This document shows, one piece after another, positions 22,238 through 31,560 of a stretch of 64,000 bases of DNA. Location of the stretch: the NCBI GenBank assembly GCA_904386005.1, contig CAJFKR010000004.1, positions 1-64,000 of the forward strand, in the 5' to 3' direction. Each line of letters begins with the position of its first letter. Within the stretch, counting starts at the first letter, position 1. Source of the DNA: Candidatus Flemingiibacterium merdigallinarum. GTDB taxonomy: Bacteria; Bacillota; Clostridia; Oscillospirales; CAG-272. Made by a program: the position numbers and the translations under genes. The notes beneath the pieces are model-generated. The model did no database searches, was not told the origin of the DNA, and worked only from the letters and a program-made list of their open reading frames with translations.

Positions 22238-24355
22238 TTGAACAGCAAATACAGCGAATTGCAGCGGCAGCTGCGCGATACGCCGTTTTTCTGGTCGAGA
22301 CTCGGCTTCTGCTACGACCCGCCGCGCGCCGGAGCAGACGGAAAGCAAATTATTTTTTCGCGTGAATTCGATGAGTACCGCCGCGTTTGCCGTGACTTCG
22401 CCGACGCCGGAGTCAGGTGGCAGACGACGATACTGCACAGCGGGTGGGTCGCGGACGGCAAATACGACTACACGTTGTGCGACGAGACGCTCGACGCGCT
22501 GCTCGACGGCAATCCCGACATCATGTATATGCCGCGTGTCAAGCTGAATGTGCCGCCCGACTGGTGCAAAAATCATCCCGAGGACACGTTCGTCTACTAT
22601 TTCGGTCCGCGCGAAGCCGACGAGATCGCGGCTCTCGCCACTACCAACCGGCACGACTATTTCGGCGCGGACACAGACGGCTACTCGGTCAACGGCGGCA
22701 AGGGCGTCTGGCGCGACGACCGCGTCAACCGCGGCGGACTGATTGGGCTGCAAAGCTTTTCGTCCCGAAAGTGGGTCGAGGACGCGTCCGAGACGCTGCG
22801 CCGGCTGCTTTCGCACCTGTCGGAGTCGAAGTATCGAAAGCAGATTATCGGCGTTCACATCGCCTACGGTATGAGCGGCGAGACGAATGTCTGGGGCGTG
22901 TGGTCGCCGCTCGGCGACGGTCATCGCGGCGACTTCGGAATCAATGCCCGCCGGAACTTTGCCGAATACGGAATAGCCAAATACGGCAGTCGCGAAGCCG
23001 CGCTCGCCGCTTGGGGCGGCAGCCTCGAGCCGCCGACTCCGCTCGAGCGTGAAGCTCCGCGCGAGCGGCTTTGCGAGCTGTTCCTCTCGGGAAATCAGAA
23101 GGTGCGCGATTATTTTGAGTTCACGTCCGCGACCAACGCCGACGCGATTGAAGCTTACTGCAAAATTGTCAAGGACGCGTCGGGGCTGTTCGGACGGGAG
23201 CTCGCGGCAGGCGTGTTCTACGGCTATATGTACCTGCCGCAGTCGCCGAACGCCGGTCATCTCGCGATCGAGCGGCTGCTCGACTCGCCATATGTCGATT
23301 TCATGTCATCGCCAAAGGGCTACTTCCGCTGCCTTGCCGGAGACCCGGGCGGCGAGCAGGGACCGAGTGAGTCGATAGCCCTATCAAAGGTCTGGCTCGA
23401 CGAGATAGACAATCACACGCATCTCGACCGCCGACCCGAGGGACGCGCGCGCGACATGGCTGAATCAAAGACTCTGCTCTGGCGCGAAGCTACCAAGAAT
23501 CTGACGCACGGTCAGGGCTTCTGGTGGATGGACCTCGGCGAGGGCTGGTACGACGACCCCGAGCTGATGCATGAGATACGTAAGCTAACCGAGCTCGGCG
23601 AGCGCCTGAAGTCGAAGCCGCGCGAAAGTGCCGCCGAGATTCTGCTTGTCGTTGACGAAAAATCGCTCGGCTCAATGTCGATTTCCTACGGTCTCAATTA
23701 CATACTGATGTATCAGCTTCACAGCGAGCTCAAGCTCTGCGGCGCGCCGGTGGACACGCTGCGGTTTACTGACCTTTTCACACAGCCGCTCGACAACTAC
23801 AAGCTGATCGTGTTCGCGAACTGCTTCTGCGTCACGCCCGACGAGCGCGAGCGGCTGCTCGAATTGACCGCTGACAAGCTGGTCGTCTGGCACTATGCCG
23901 CCGGTATACTGTCGCCCGAATTCGACATTGACAATTACCGAAAGCTCACCGGCTTCAGACTGCGCGAGCTTGACCGCGGCGGCTCGGATTTCATCGGCTA
24001 TCCGCGAGAATATTACAACAACTCGCACCGCCGCGAGCCGAACGATTTCCCGCTGATCACATTTGACGCGGACGGCGCGGAGCTGCTTCACCGCTATCCG
24101 ACCGGAGAGCCGCTCGCGGCGATACGCGGCAGGGTCTGCGTGGCGGCGGCGCCGTGTCTTAATGCCGCCGATTTCCGTTCGCTCGCGCGCCGCGCGGGTG
24201 TCGACATCCTGTGCGACGCTGACTGCACGGTCTATGCCGACAACCGTATCGTCGGATTCTTTCCGAGGGAGGATTTCCACGGTCAGGTCAGGCTTGGCGG
24301 CAGGAAAATCGCCGCGGATATCCCCGCGCATGGCATGAAGGTTTTCGAGCTGTGA
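22238..24355 (+). CDS. GH42-like / clan GH-A glycoside hydrolase (beta-galactosidase-like)
   Basis: TTG start after AAGGAG; GVHIAYGMSGETNVWG and later glutamine-amidotransferase-like domain resemble GH42 architecture. Confidence 0.6.
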   Translation: MNSKYSELQRQLRDTPFFWSRLGFCYDPPRAGADGKQIIFSREFDEYRRVCRDFADAGVRWQTTILHSGWVADGKYDYTLCDETLDALLDGNPDIMYMPRVKLNVPPDWCKNHPEDTFVYYFGPREADEIAALATTNRHDYFGADTDGYSVNGGKGVWRDDRVNRGGLIGLQSFSSRKWVEDASETLRRLLSHLSESKYRKQIIGVHIAYGMSGETNVWGVWSPLGDGHRGDFGINARRNFAEYGIAKYGSREAALAAWGGSLEPPTPLEREAPRERLCELFLSGNQKVRDYFEFTSATNADAIEAYCKIVKDASGLFGRELAAGVFYGYMYLPQSPNAGHLAIERLLDSPYVDFMSSPKGYFRCLAGDPGGEQGPSESIALSKVWLDEIDNHTHLDRRPEGRARDMAESKTLLWREATKNLTHGQGFWWMDLGEGWYDDPELMHEIRKLTELGERLKSKPRESAAEILLVVDEKSLGSMSISYGLNYILMYQLHSELKLCGAPVDTLRFTDLFTQPLDNYKLIVFANCFCVTPDERERLLELTADKLVVWHYAAGILSPEFDIDNYRKLTGFRLRELDRGGSDFIGYPREYYNNSHRREPNDFPLITFDADGAELLHRYPTGEPLAAIRGRVCVAAAPCLNAADFRSLARRAGVDILCDADCTVYADNRIVGFFPREDFHGQVRLGGRKIAADIPAHGMKVFEL

Positions 24356-24507
24356 GCGGTCAGCCACGTCGATGAATGTCGAATTCTGCCGTAAAGCTAT
24401 GCGGCGCGGCAAAAATCGCGGAAATTATCCGAAAATCAACGAAATTGTCATAAAATCACGCGAAAATCCGTAATATTGCCGGATTTTTCTAAATTTCGCG
24501 CGGGTTA

Positions 24508-24536
24508 TTGACAAAACGCGGATTTTGTGATATACT
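24508..24536 (+). promoter_or_regulatory. Near-consensus sigma-A promoter for the candidate ncRNA
   Basis: TTGACA - 17 nt - TATACT. Confidence 0.85.
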
Positions 24537-24542
24537 ATCTCC

Positions 24543-24908
24543 CGATGGGAAAATATGAGTCATTCATAGCTACCTCACTTTTTGAACCACCCGCTTCGCG
24601 GGGCAGGCTAACGGTGTGCCGGGTTCACTGCCGGACGGATGAGCTCCGTCGTTATTGATTGAGTTGAAAGCTCAAATTTTATAAGTTGGTTACTTTATAA
24701 CCGGTGCGGAGCGCGTGACGCGAAAAGCGTGCAACAAGCGCACAAAACTTGTGAAACGGTCAATAAGAGTAGTAAAAGTAGTATTGCTATATAGACTCTG
24801 AACCCAGAATATATAATCGGAGACTGAAATCTCCGGTTTCTGTCGGTCGATTGAACGATTAGAGCAGGCTTTGTACCAAACCGCGGTTATGGTATGAGCC
24901 TGCTTTTT
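24543..24908 (+). ncRNA. Candidate structured non-coding RNA or long leader, family not recognised
   Basis: No supported ORF; many stem-loops (TGAACC/GGTTCA enclosing CCCGC-TTC-GCGGG and GGCA...TGCC; GACGGA/TCCGTC; TTGAG/CTCAA; TTATAA/TTATAA; CGGAGA/TCTCCG inside CAGAA/TTCTG); intrinsic terminator at 3' end. Confidence 0.65.
24863..24908 (+). terminator. Intrinsic terminator
   Basis: AGCAGGCT...[TACCA...TGGTA]...AGCCTGCT followed by TTTT. Confidence 0.85.
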
Positions 24909-24963
24909 GATTTGTCACGATATTGTAACGGGGACTTAAAGCTATTGATAATTTTGCGGTCTC

Positions 24964-25036
24964 ACGAGATTTATAACTCCGCTATCACAATAATAATTTG
25001 CTTTGCAAAATCATCACATACATCAACAAGGAAAGG
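24964..25036 (+). repeat. Decayed copy (copy 4) of the dispersed structured element
   Basis: CACGAGATTTATAACTCCGC..., intact P3 TTTGC-TTT-GCAAA, tail ATCATCACATACATCAACAAGGAAAGG. Confidence 0.6.
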
Positions 25037-25070
25037 CAGACCTTGCTAACGCAATGTCAGGGTCATATTT

Positions 25071-25367
25071 ATGATATCGAAAAAGCAGTATATAATAATA
25101 TTGATTTCAGTGCTTGTCGTTGTCTGGCTCTCCATGTTCGTGACTGATTTTATCTCGGCGTCGACGCTTCGCATGCCGAAGTTCGTTTTGCCAATTGATA
25201 CCGCTGACGACGGCGGGTCGGGAACTTATCTCGGTCTCGGCTACACAGTCGAGCTTGAGGTGCACCTTGACGTCGACTTAGGTGTAGTAATTGAAAAGAC
25301 TGAAATGAAAGTATTCGGCAGGGTCATTGCCTCGTCCGAGCGAGAAAGGGAGAGTATAGGATATTGA
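25071..25367 (+). CDS. Small membrane-anchored hypothetical protein
   Basis: N-terminal TM helix (YIIILISVLVVVWLSMFV); stop overlaps the TTG start of the decarboxylase. Confidence 0.6.
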   Translation: MISKKQYIIILISVLVVVWLSMFVTDFISASTLRMPKFVLPIDTADDGGSGTYLGLGYTVELEVHLDVDLGVVIEKTEMKVFGRVIASSERERESIGY

Positions 25368-26821
25368 ATAGATTTATTTTGAATCAGAATCGCGCGCCGG
25401 TTTACGAGGCGCTTGAAGAATTCCGGAACGCACGCGTCGTGCCGTTCGACGTGCCGGGACACAAACACGGTCGCGGTAATCCCGAGCTCACCGCCTTTCT
25501 CGGCAAGCAGTGCGTCGAGGTCGACGTCAACTCGATGAAACCGCTCGACAACCTCTGTCACCCGATTTCGGTCATCAAGGAGGCCGAGGAGCTGGCAGCC
25601 GACGCGTTCGGAGCGGCTAACGCCTTTTTCATGGTCGGCGGCACAACGAGCGCCGTGCAGAGCATGGTTTTGTCTGTCACAAAGGCGGGCGATGAGATAA
25701 TCCTGCCGCGCAACGTACACCGCAGCGTGATTAACGCGCTGGTACTCAACGGCGCGATTCCGGTCTATGTCAACCCCGACGTCGAGCCGAACCTCGGCAT
25801 CTCGCTCGGTATGCGCCGTGAGGACGTCGAGCGCGCGGTGCGTGAGCACCCGAAGGCTCGGGCGATACTCGTCAACAACCCGACCTACTACGGAATATGC
25901 AGCGACCTCAAGGCGATAGTCGAGCTCGCGCACCAAAACGGTATGTACTGCCTTGCCGACGAGGCGCACGGCACGCATTTCTATTTTGGAGAGGATATGC
26001 CGATTTCGGCTATGGCCGCCGGAGCGGACATGGCGGCGGTCAGTATGCACAAGAGCGGCGGCTCGCTGACCCAGTCGAGTCTGCTGCTGCTCGGTGAGGG
26101 CATCGACCCGGGCTATGTGCGGCAGATTATAAACCTGACACAGACGACGTCGGGCAGCTATCTTCTGATGAGCAGTCTCGATATCAGCCGTCGCAACCTC
26201 GCGCTGCGCGGCCGGCAGGTGTTCGCGCACGTCGCCGACCTCGCGCGCTACGCGCGCGAGGAGATAAACTTCGTCGGCGGCTTCTACGCGTTCGGCGACG
26301 AGCTTATCAACGGCAACTCGGTGTACGCATTCGACACGACCAAGCTGTCGGTCCATACGCTCGACGTCGGACTCGCCGGAATCGAGGTCTACGACCTGCT
26401 GCGTGACGAGTACGACATACAGATTGAATTCGGCGACATCGGCAACATCCTCGCGTATATCTCAATGGGCGACCGTATGCCCGAGCTCGAGCGTCTGATA
26501 AGCGCGCTTGCCGAAATCCGCCGCCGCTTCGAGCGGGACAAGGTCGGACTTCTGTCGCAGGAATACATCGAGCCGCAGGTCGTGATGAGCCCGCAGCAGG
26601 CCTTCTACGCCGAAAAGGAGAGCCTGCCGCTCGAGGAGACGCGCGGACGGGTTTCGAGCGAGTTCGTGATGTGCTACCCGCCCGGAATCCCGGTGCTCGC
26701 GCCGGGCGAGGTAATAACCGACAAGGTCATCGAATACATCAACTACGCAAAGGAAAAGGGATGCAGCATGACCGGTCCGCAGGACGAGACGATATCGCGG
26801 CTCAATGTATTGGTACATTGA
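25364..26821 (+). CDS. speA: Arginine/lysine/ornithine decarboxylase (AAT-fold)
   Basis: FDVPGHKHGRGNPEL, GTTSAVQSM, ADEAHGTHFYF, SMHKSGGSLTQSS; followed by speE/speB-like genes. Confidence 0.85.
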   Translation: MNRFILNQNRAPVYEALEEFRNARVVPFDVPGHKHGRGNPELTAFLGKQCVEVDVNSMKPLDNLCHPISVIKEAEELAADAFGAANAFFMVGGTTSAVQSMVLSVTKAGDEIILPRNVHRSVINALVLNGAIPVYVNPDVEPNLGISLGMRREDVERAVREHPKARAILVNNPTYYGICSDLKAIVELAHQNGMYCLADEAHGTHFYFGEDMPISAMAAGADMAAVSMHKSGGSLTQSSLLLLGEGIDPGYVRQIINLTQTTSGSYLLMSSLDISRRNLALRGRQVFAHVADLARYAREEINFVGGFYAFGDELINGNSVYAFDTTKLSVHTLDVGLAGIEVYDLLRDEYDIQIEFGDIGNILAYISMGDRMPELERLISALAEIRRRFERDKVGLLSQEYIEPQVVMSPQQAFYAEKESLPLEETRGRVSSEFVMCYPPGIPVLAPGEVITDKVIEYINYAKEKGCSMTGPQDETISRLNVLVH

Positions 26822-26863
26822 ACTCAATGTCATGACACATTGATATGAAAGGAAATTATCGGA

Positions 26864-27715
26864 ATGGATTTATGGTTCAGTGAAAATCATACGGAAAATG
26901 TAAAATTCAGTCTCAGAGTCGAGCAGCAGCTGTTTTCGGCGGAGAGTGAATATCAGCGTATAGATGTGTTTGACAGCATGGAGTTCGGGCGTGTGCTCGT
27001 GCTCGACGGAGACATAATGCTGACCGAGCGCGACGAGTTCGTATACGACGAGATGATAACTCACGTGCCGATGGCGGTTCACCCGAACCCGAAGAATATA
27101 CTTGTCATCGGCGTCGGCGACGGCGGAGTCGTCAAGGAGCTGACGAGATACGATTCGGTCGAGTCGATAGACCTTGTCGAGATGGACCCGATGGTAGTCG
27201 AGGTCTGCAAGAAGTATCTGCCGAACAACGCCTGTCAGCTCGACAATCCGCGCGTGCATATCCACTACGAGAACGGACTCAAGTTCCTGCGCCGGCATGA
27301 GAGCGAGTACGATATAATCATAATCGACAGCCCCGACCCGTTCGGACCGTCCGAGGGACTGTTCACCAAGGAGTTCTACGGCAGCTGCTACAAGGCACTG
27401 AAGGACGACGGAATCATGGTCAACCAGCAGGGAAGTCCGTTCTACCGCGAGGACGCGGTCGCGATGCAGCGCAGTCACCGCCGCATCGCCAGCACCTTCC
27501 CGATAGCGCGCACCTATCAGGCGCATATTCCGAGCTACGCCGCCGGTTACTGGCTGTTCGGCTTCGCGAGCAAGAAATATCATCCGATAAACAGCTTTGA
27601 CGGCGCGAAGTGGCGCTCGCTCGGACTCAAGACGAAATACTACACGACAAAGCTGCACATAGGCTGCTTCTATCTGCCGGCCTTCCTTGAGGAAATGCTG
27701 CTGAGTGTTGAGTGA
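26864..27715 (+). CDS. speE: Polyamine aminopropyltransferase (spermidine synthase)
   Basis: VLVLDGDIMLTERDEFVYDEMITHVP, VIGVGDGGVVKELTRY, DSPDPFGPSEGLFTKEFY. Confidence 0.92.
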   Translation: MDLWFSENHTENVKFSLRVEQQLFSAESEYQRIDVFDSMEFGRVLVLDGDIMLTERDEFVYDEMITHVPMAVHPNPKNILVIGVGDGGVVKELTRYDSVESIDLVEMDPMVVEVCKKYLPNNACQLDNPRVHIHYENGLKFLRRHESEYDIIIIDSPDPFGPSEGLFTKEFYGSCYKALKDDGIMVNQQGSPFYREDAVAMQRSHRRIASTFPIARTYQAHIPSYAAGYWLFGFASKKYHPINSFDGAKWRSLGLKTKYYTTKLHIGCFYLPAFLEEMLLSVE

Positions 27716-27812
27716 AGTTTGAAATTGATTTCAGACTGCGAGTTTTGTGACTACGCGGTCAAAGACCGCGATATGCTTTGCCAACCGTCATAAAACATCG
27801 ACAAAGGAAAGG
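27716..27812 (+). repeat. Dispersed structured intergenic element, copy 1 (upstream of speB)
   Basis: Hairpin AGTTTGAAAT/ATTTCAGACT, P1 GTTTTGTGAC/GTCATAAAAC (G-U), P2 CGCGGTC-AAA-GACCGCG, tail ACATCGACAAAGGAAAGG. Confidence 0.85.
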
Positions 27813-27850
27813 ATACTTTGCGGTCGCCAAGGATACTTTGCTGTCGCAAA
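27811..27850 (+). repeat. 20-nt tandem duplication in the speB 5' UTR
   Basis: GGATACTTTGCGGTCGCCAA / GGATACTTTGCTGTCGCAAA. Confidence 0.9.
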
Positions 27851-27853
27851 GTC

Positions 27854-28741
27854 ATGGTCAATATAATGCTTAATAAAAATATCGAAACCTTTATCGGCTG
27901 CGACGCCGAATTCGACGAGGCGAAAATTGTGCTGTACGGCGCGCCGTTCGACTCGACCACGAGCTACCGCCCGGGCGCGCGCTTCGGTCCGTCGGCGATA
28001 CGCCATGAAAGTTATGGAATTGAGACCTATTCGCCCTACCAAAAGCGCGACCTCACCGATATAAACGTGTTCGACAGCGGCGACCTCGAGCTCTGCTTCG
28101 GCGATACCGCCGCCGCTCTGGCTGTGATCGGCGAGAGGGCGGACGAGATAGTGTCGACCGGAAAAATTCCGTTGCTGCTCGGCGGAGAGCATCTGGTCAC
28201 GCTGCCGCCGGTCGAACGGCTGTACAAGCAGTATCCCGACCTGCACGTGATACACTTCGACGCACACGCCGACCTGCGCGACGATTACCTCGGCGCGCGT
28301 CTGTCGCACGCCTGCGTGCTGCGGAGAATACACGACCTTGTCGGTGACGGCAGAATACACCAGTTCGGCATACGCAGCGGCGAGAGGGGCGAATTTGAGT
28401 TCGCGGCGGCTCACACCGATATGCACCCACTGACGCTCGGCGGCTTCGGCGAGGTTCGCGCCGCGCTCGACGAGATGACAACGCTGCTCGCCGGACGGAA
28501 AGTCCCGGTCTATGTCACGGTCGACCTTGATGTGCTTGACCCGTCCGAGTTCCCGGGAACGGGCACGCCCGAAGCCGGCGGAATCAGCTTTCTCGAGCTG
28601 CTCGACTCGCTCATTATGATTGCGTCTCGGCTGAATGTCGTCGGTGCGGATTTGGTCGAGCTCGCGCCGAGTCTCGACAGCTCGGGTAGGTCGACCGCGC
28701 TCGCCTGCAAGCTGCTGCGCGAGGTGCTGCTCGCGCTGTGA
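27854..28741 (+). CDS. speB: Agmatinase / ureohydrolase family
   Basis: LYGAPFDSTTSYRPGARFGPSAIR, LLGGEHLVT, HFDAHADLR, VDLDVLDPSEFPGTGTPE. Confidence 0.92.
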   Translation: MVNIMLNKNIETFIGCDAEFDEAKIVLYGAPFDSTTSYRPGARFGPSAIRHESYGIETYSPYQKRDLTDINVFDSGDLELCFGDTAAALAVIGERADEIVSTGKIPLLLGGEHLVTLPPVERLYKQYPDLHVIHFDAHADLRDDYLGARLSHACVLRRIHDLVGDGRIHQFGIRSGERGEFEFAAAHTDMHPLTLGGFGEVRAALDEMTTLLAGRKVPVYVTVDLDVLDPSEFPGTGTPEAGGISFLELLDSLIMIASRLNVVGADLVELAPSLDSSGRSTALACKLLREVLLAL

Positions 28742-28866
28742 TCGGTGCTCTGTCACTGTCTGTACTACTGCGTGAGAGGGGATATTGATTGCCGGTACAT
28801 CGTTTAAGTTATATATCATAATTTCAAATTAAAATAATCCAGAAATTTCTACAGGAGGATAATATA

Positions 28867-30121
28867 ATGTCAAGAGTACTCATCATTGGCTGCGGCGCGG
28901 TCGCGAGCGTGGCTATACACAAGTGCTGCGCTTTGCCCGAGGTGTTTTCGGAAATCTGCATCGCGAGCCGTCACCGCGAAAACTGCGAGGCGCTCGCAGA
29001 GAAGCTGCGTCCGAACACGAAAACAATAATCACGACCGCGAAGGTCGACGCGTCGATAACATCGGACGTCGTGCGTCTCATCAAGGATTACAAGCCCGAG
29101 CTGGTCATGAACATCGCGCTGCCCTATCAGGACCTCACCATCATGGACGCCTGCCTCGAGTGCGGAGTCAACTACATGGACACCGCGAACTACGAGCCGG
29201 AGGACACCAACGACCCTGCGTGGAGAACAGTATATGAAAAGCGCTGCCAAGGGCTTCTCGGCATATTTCGATTATTCGTGGCAGTGGGCATACCGCGAGC
29301 GCTTCGAAAAAGCCGGACTCTGTGCTCTGCTCGGCAGCGGCTTCGACCCCGGCGTCACACAGGCATACTGCGCGTACGCGAAGAAGCATCAGTTCGACAC
29401 CATCGACACTATCGACATCCTCGACTGCAACGGCGGCGACCACGGCTATCCGTTCGCGACCAACTTCAATCCCGAGATAAACCTGCGCGAGGTCAGCGCG
29501 CCCGGAAGCTATATTGAGAACGGCAAGTGGATAGAGGTTCCGGCGATGAGCATCAAGCGTGAGTATTTATTCGACGGAGTCGGCAAAAAGGATATGTACC
29601 TCTTGCACCACGAGGAGCTCGAGTCGCTCGCGGTCAACATCCCGGGTGTTAAGCGCCTGCGTTTCTTCATGACGTTCGGTCAGAGCTATCTCGAACATAT
29701 GCGTTGTCTCGAGGATGTGGGAATGCTGTCGACGACGCCAATAAACTACAACGGAGTTGAGATAGTGCCGATACAGTTCTTAAAGGCATTGCTGCCCGAC
29801 CCGTCGACGCTCGGTCCGCGCACTCACGGCAAGACAAATATCGGCTGCATATTCAGCGGCACCAAGGATGGCAAGCCGAAGCACTACTATATTTATAACA
29901 TCTGCGACCATCAGGAGTGCTATCGCGAGGTCGGCTCGCAGGCGGTCGCCTACACTACCGGCGTACCGGCAATGTGCGGCGCGCTGATGATGCTCAACGG
30001 AAAATGGAACAAGCCGGGCGTATACACGGTCGAACAGTTCGATCCCGATCCCTTCCTCGAAGCGCTGTCGACGTACGGTCTGCCGTATAAGGAGAGCTTC
30101 GAGCCGCTCATGGTAGACTGA
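28867..30121 (+). pseudogene. Carboxynorspermidine/carboxyspermidine dehydrogenase (saccharopine-dehydrogenase-like), interrupted by a frameshift
   Basis: N-terminal half (28867 ORF: SRVLIIGCGAVASVAIHKC...NYEPEDTNDPAWRTVYEKRC) and C-terminal half (29234 ORF: KGFSAYFDYSWQWAYRERFEKAGL...) are in different frames; junction about 29240-29250. Confidence 0.85.
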
Positions 30122-31260
30122 TGAGACGCGACGAGCTGCGAACCCCCTGCTTTGTCATAGAGGAAGCCAAGCTCCGCCGCAACGGGCGGATTTTAGCCGA
30201 GCTGCGGCGGAATACCGGCTGCAGGATACTGCTCGCGCAGAAGTGCTTCTCGAATTGGGAGCTCTACCCGCTGCTCGCCGAGTATCTCGACGGCAGCGAG
30301 GCGAGCGGATTATATGAGGCGAGACTCGGACACGAGAAATTCCCGGGCGAGTGCCATGTCTTTTCGGCGGCGTTCCGCGACGACGAGTTCGACGAGCTGC
30401 TCGGTTATGCCGACCACATCGTGTTTAACAGTCTGCGCCAATTGCAGAAATTCGGAGAGCGTGCTAAAACTGCCGGTCTGAGCGTCGGACTGAGGGTGAA
30501 TCCCGAACATTCGACGCAGGTCGGACATGAGATATACGACCCCTGCGCGCCGGGCAGCCGGCTCGGCGTCACCGCGGACGAGCTGTCGGAGGGCGGGGAA
30601 CTGCTCAGACTGCTCGATGGCATACACTTTCACACGCTCTGCGAGCAGGACAGCGATTCGCTCGAGGAGACGCTCGACGCGGTCGAGGAGAAGTTCGGAT
30701 ATCTTTTCGGTTCGCTCAAATGGATAAACTTCGGCGGCGGGCACCACATCACGCGCGAGGGCTACGACCTCATGCGCTTGGAGAGCTGCATACTGCGCAT
30801 ACGCGACAAATACGGGCTTGACGTATACCTTGAGCCGGGAGAGGCGGTCGCGCTGAACGCGGGAGTGCTGATTACGAGCGTACTTGATGTGTCGCCGTCC
30901 GACCGCAAGCCGCTGCCGTACGCGATACTCGACACTTCGGCGGCCTGCCATATGCCGGATGTGCTCGAGATGCCCTATCGACCGCCGCTCTTTAATTCGG
31001 GCGAGCCGGACGAATACAGCTACACCTACCGGCTCGGCTCGCAGACCTGTCTCGCCGGCGACATCATCGGCGACTACAGCTTCGAGCACGAGCTGCACGA
31101 GGGCGACCGTCTGACCTTCGGCGACATGGCGATATACACGATGGTCAAGACGAACACGTTCAACGGTATGCCGCTGCCCGACATTTATGTCGAGCACGAG
31201 GACGGCGAATGCGAGCTGCTGCGCAGGTTTGGGTACGACGATTTCTTCGGCAGACTCTGA
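30121..31260 (+). CDS. nspC: Carboxynorspermidine/carboxyspermidine decarboxylase
   Basis: RTPCFVIEEAKLRRNGRIL, LAQKCFSNWELYP, GIHFHTLCEQ, INFGGGHHITREGYD, EPGEAVALNAG. Confidence 0.93.
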   Translation: MRRDELRTPCFVIEEAKLRRNGRILAELRRNTGCRILLAQKCFSNWELYPLLAEYLDGSEASGLYEARLGHEKFPGECHVFSAAFRDDEFDELLGYADHIVFNSLRQLQKFGERAKTAGLSVGLRVNPEHSTQVGHEIYDPCAPGSRLGVTADELSEGGELLRLLDGIHFHTLCEQDSDSLEETLDAVEEKFGYLFGSLKWINFGGGHHITREGYDLMRLESCILRIRDKYGLDVYLEPGEAVALNAGVLITSVLDVSPSDRKPLPYAILDTSAACHMPDVLEMPYRPPLFNSGEPDEYSYTYRLGSQTCLAGDIIGDYSFEHELHEGDRLTFGDMAIYTMVKTNTFNGMPLPDIYVEHEDGECELLRRFGYDDFFGRL

Positions 31261-31424
31261 CGTATACGTTAAACTGACCATAGATATTTGCCTGCCGCGG
31301 ACGCTGGCTTTCTACACCTTTTCGCGATCTATTTATTGAAACTGCGTTAATATTTATAATACTTCCGCAATATTCTGTCAATGCTGATATCAATTCGTAT
31401 ATAACGCATATGCCGAATTGATAA

Positions 31425-31453
31425 TTGACAATCAGTCCGATTTGTGTTATAAT
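31425..31453 (+). promoter_or_regulatory. Consensus sigma-A promoter
   Basis: TTGACA - 17 nt - TATAAT. Confidence 0.9.
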
Positions 31454-31560
31454 TTTAACAGAAGTTAAGAAGTCGATAAAATAACACCGACTGACACAAA
31501 TATATGGATTGAATATTGCGGAATTTGTATTTATTCCGCGGTTGAAAGGATGGCAAAAAT

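Noticed and set aside
24543-24908. Considered tmRNA, RNase P RNA or SRP RNA for the orphan transcript
   Set aside because: No tRNA-like ACCA 3' end or tag reading frame, no GAGGAAAGTCC/ACAGAA RNase P core, and no GGAAGCAGCC SRP motif; left as unknown pending cmscan
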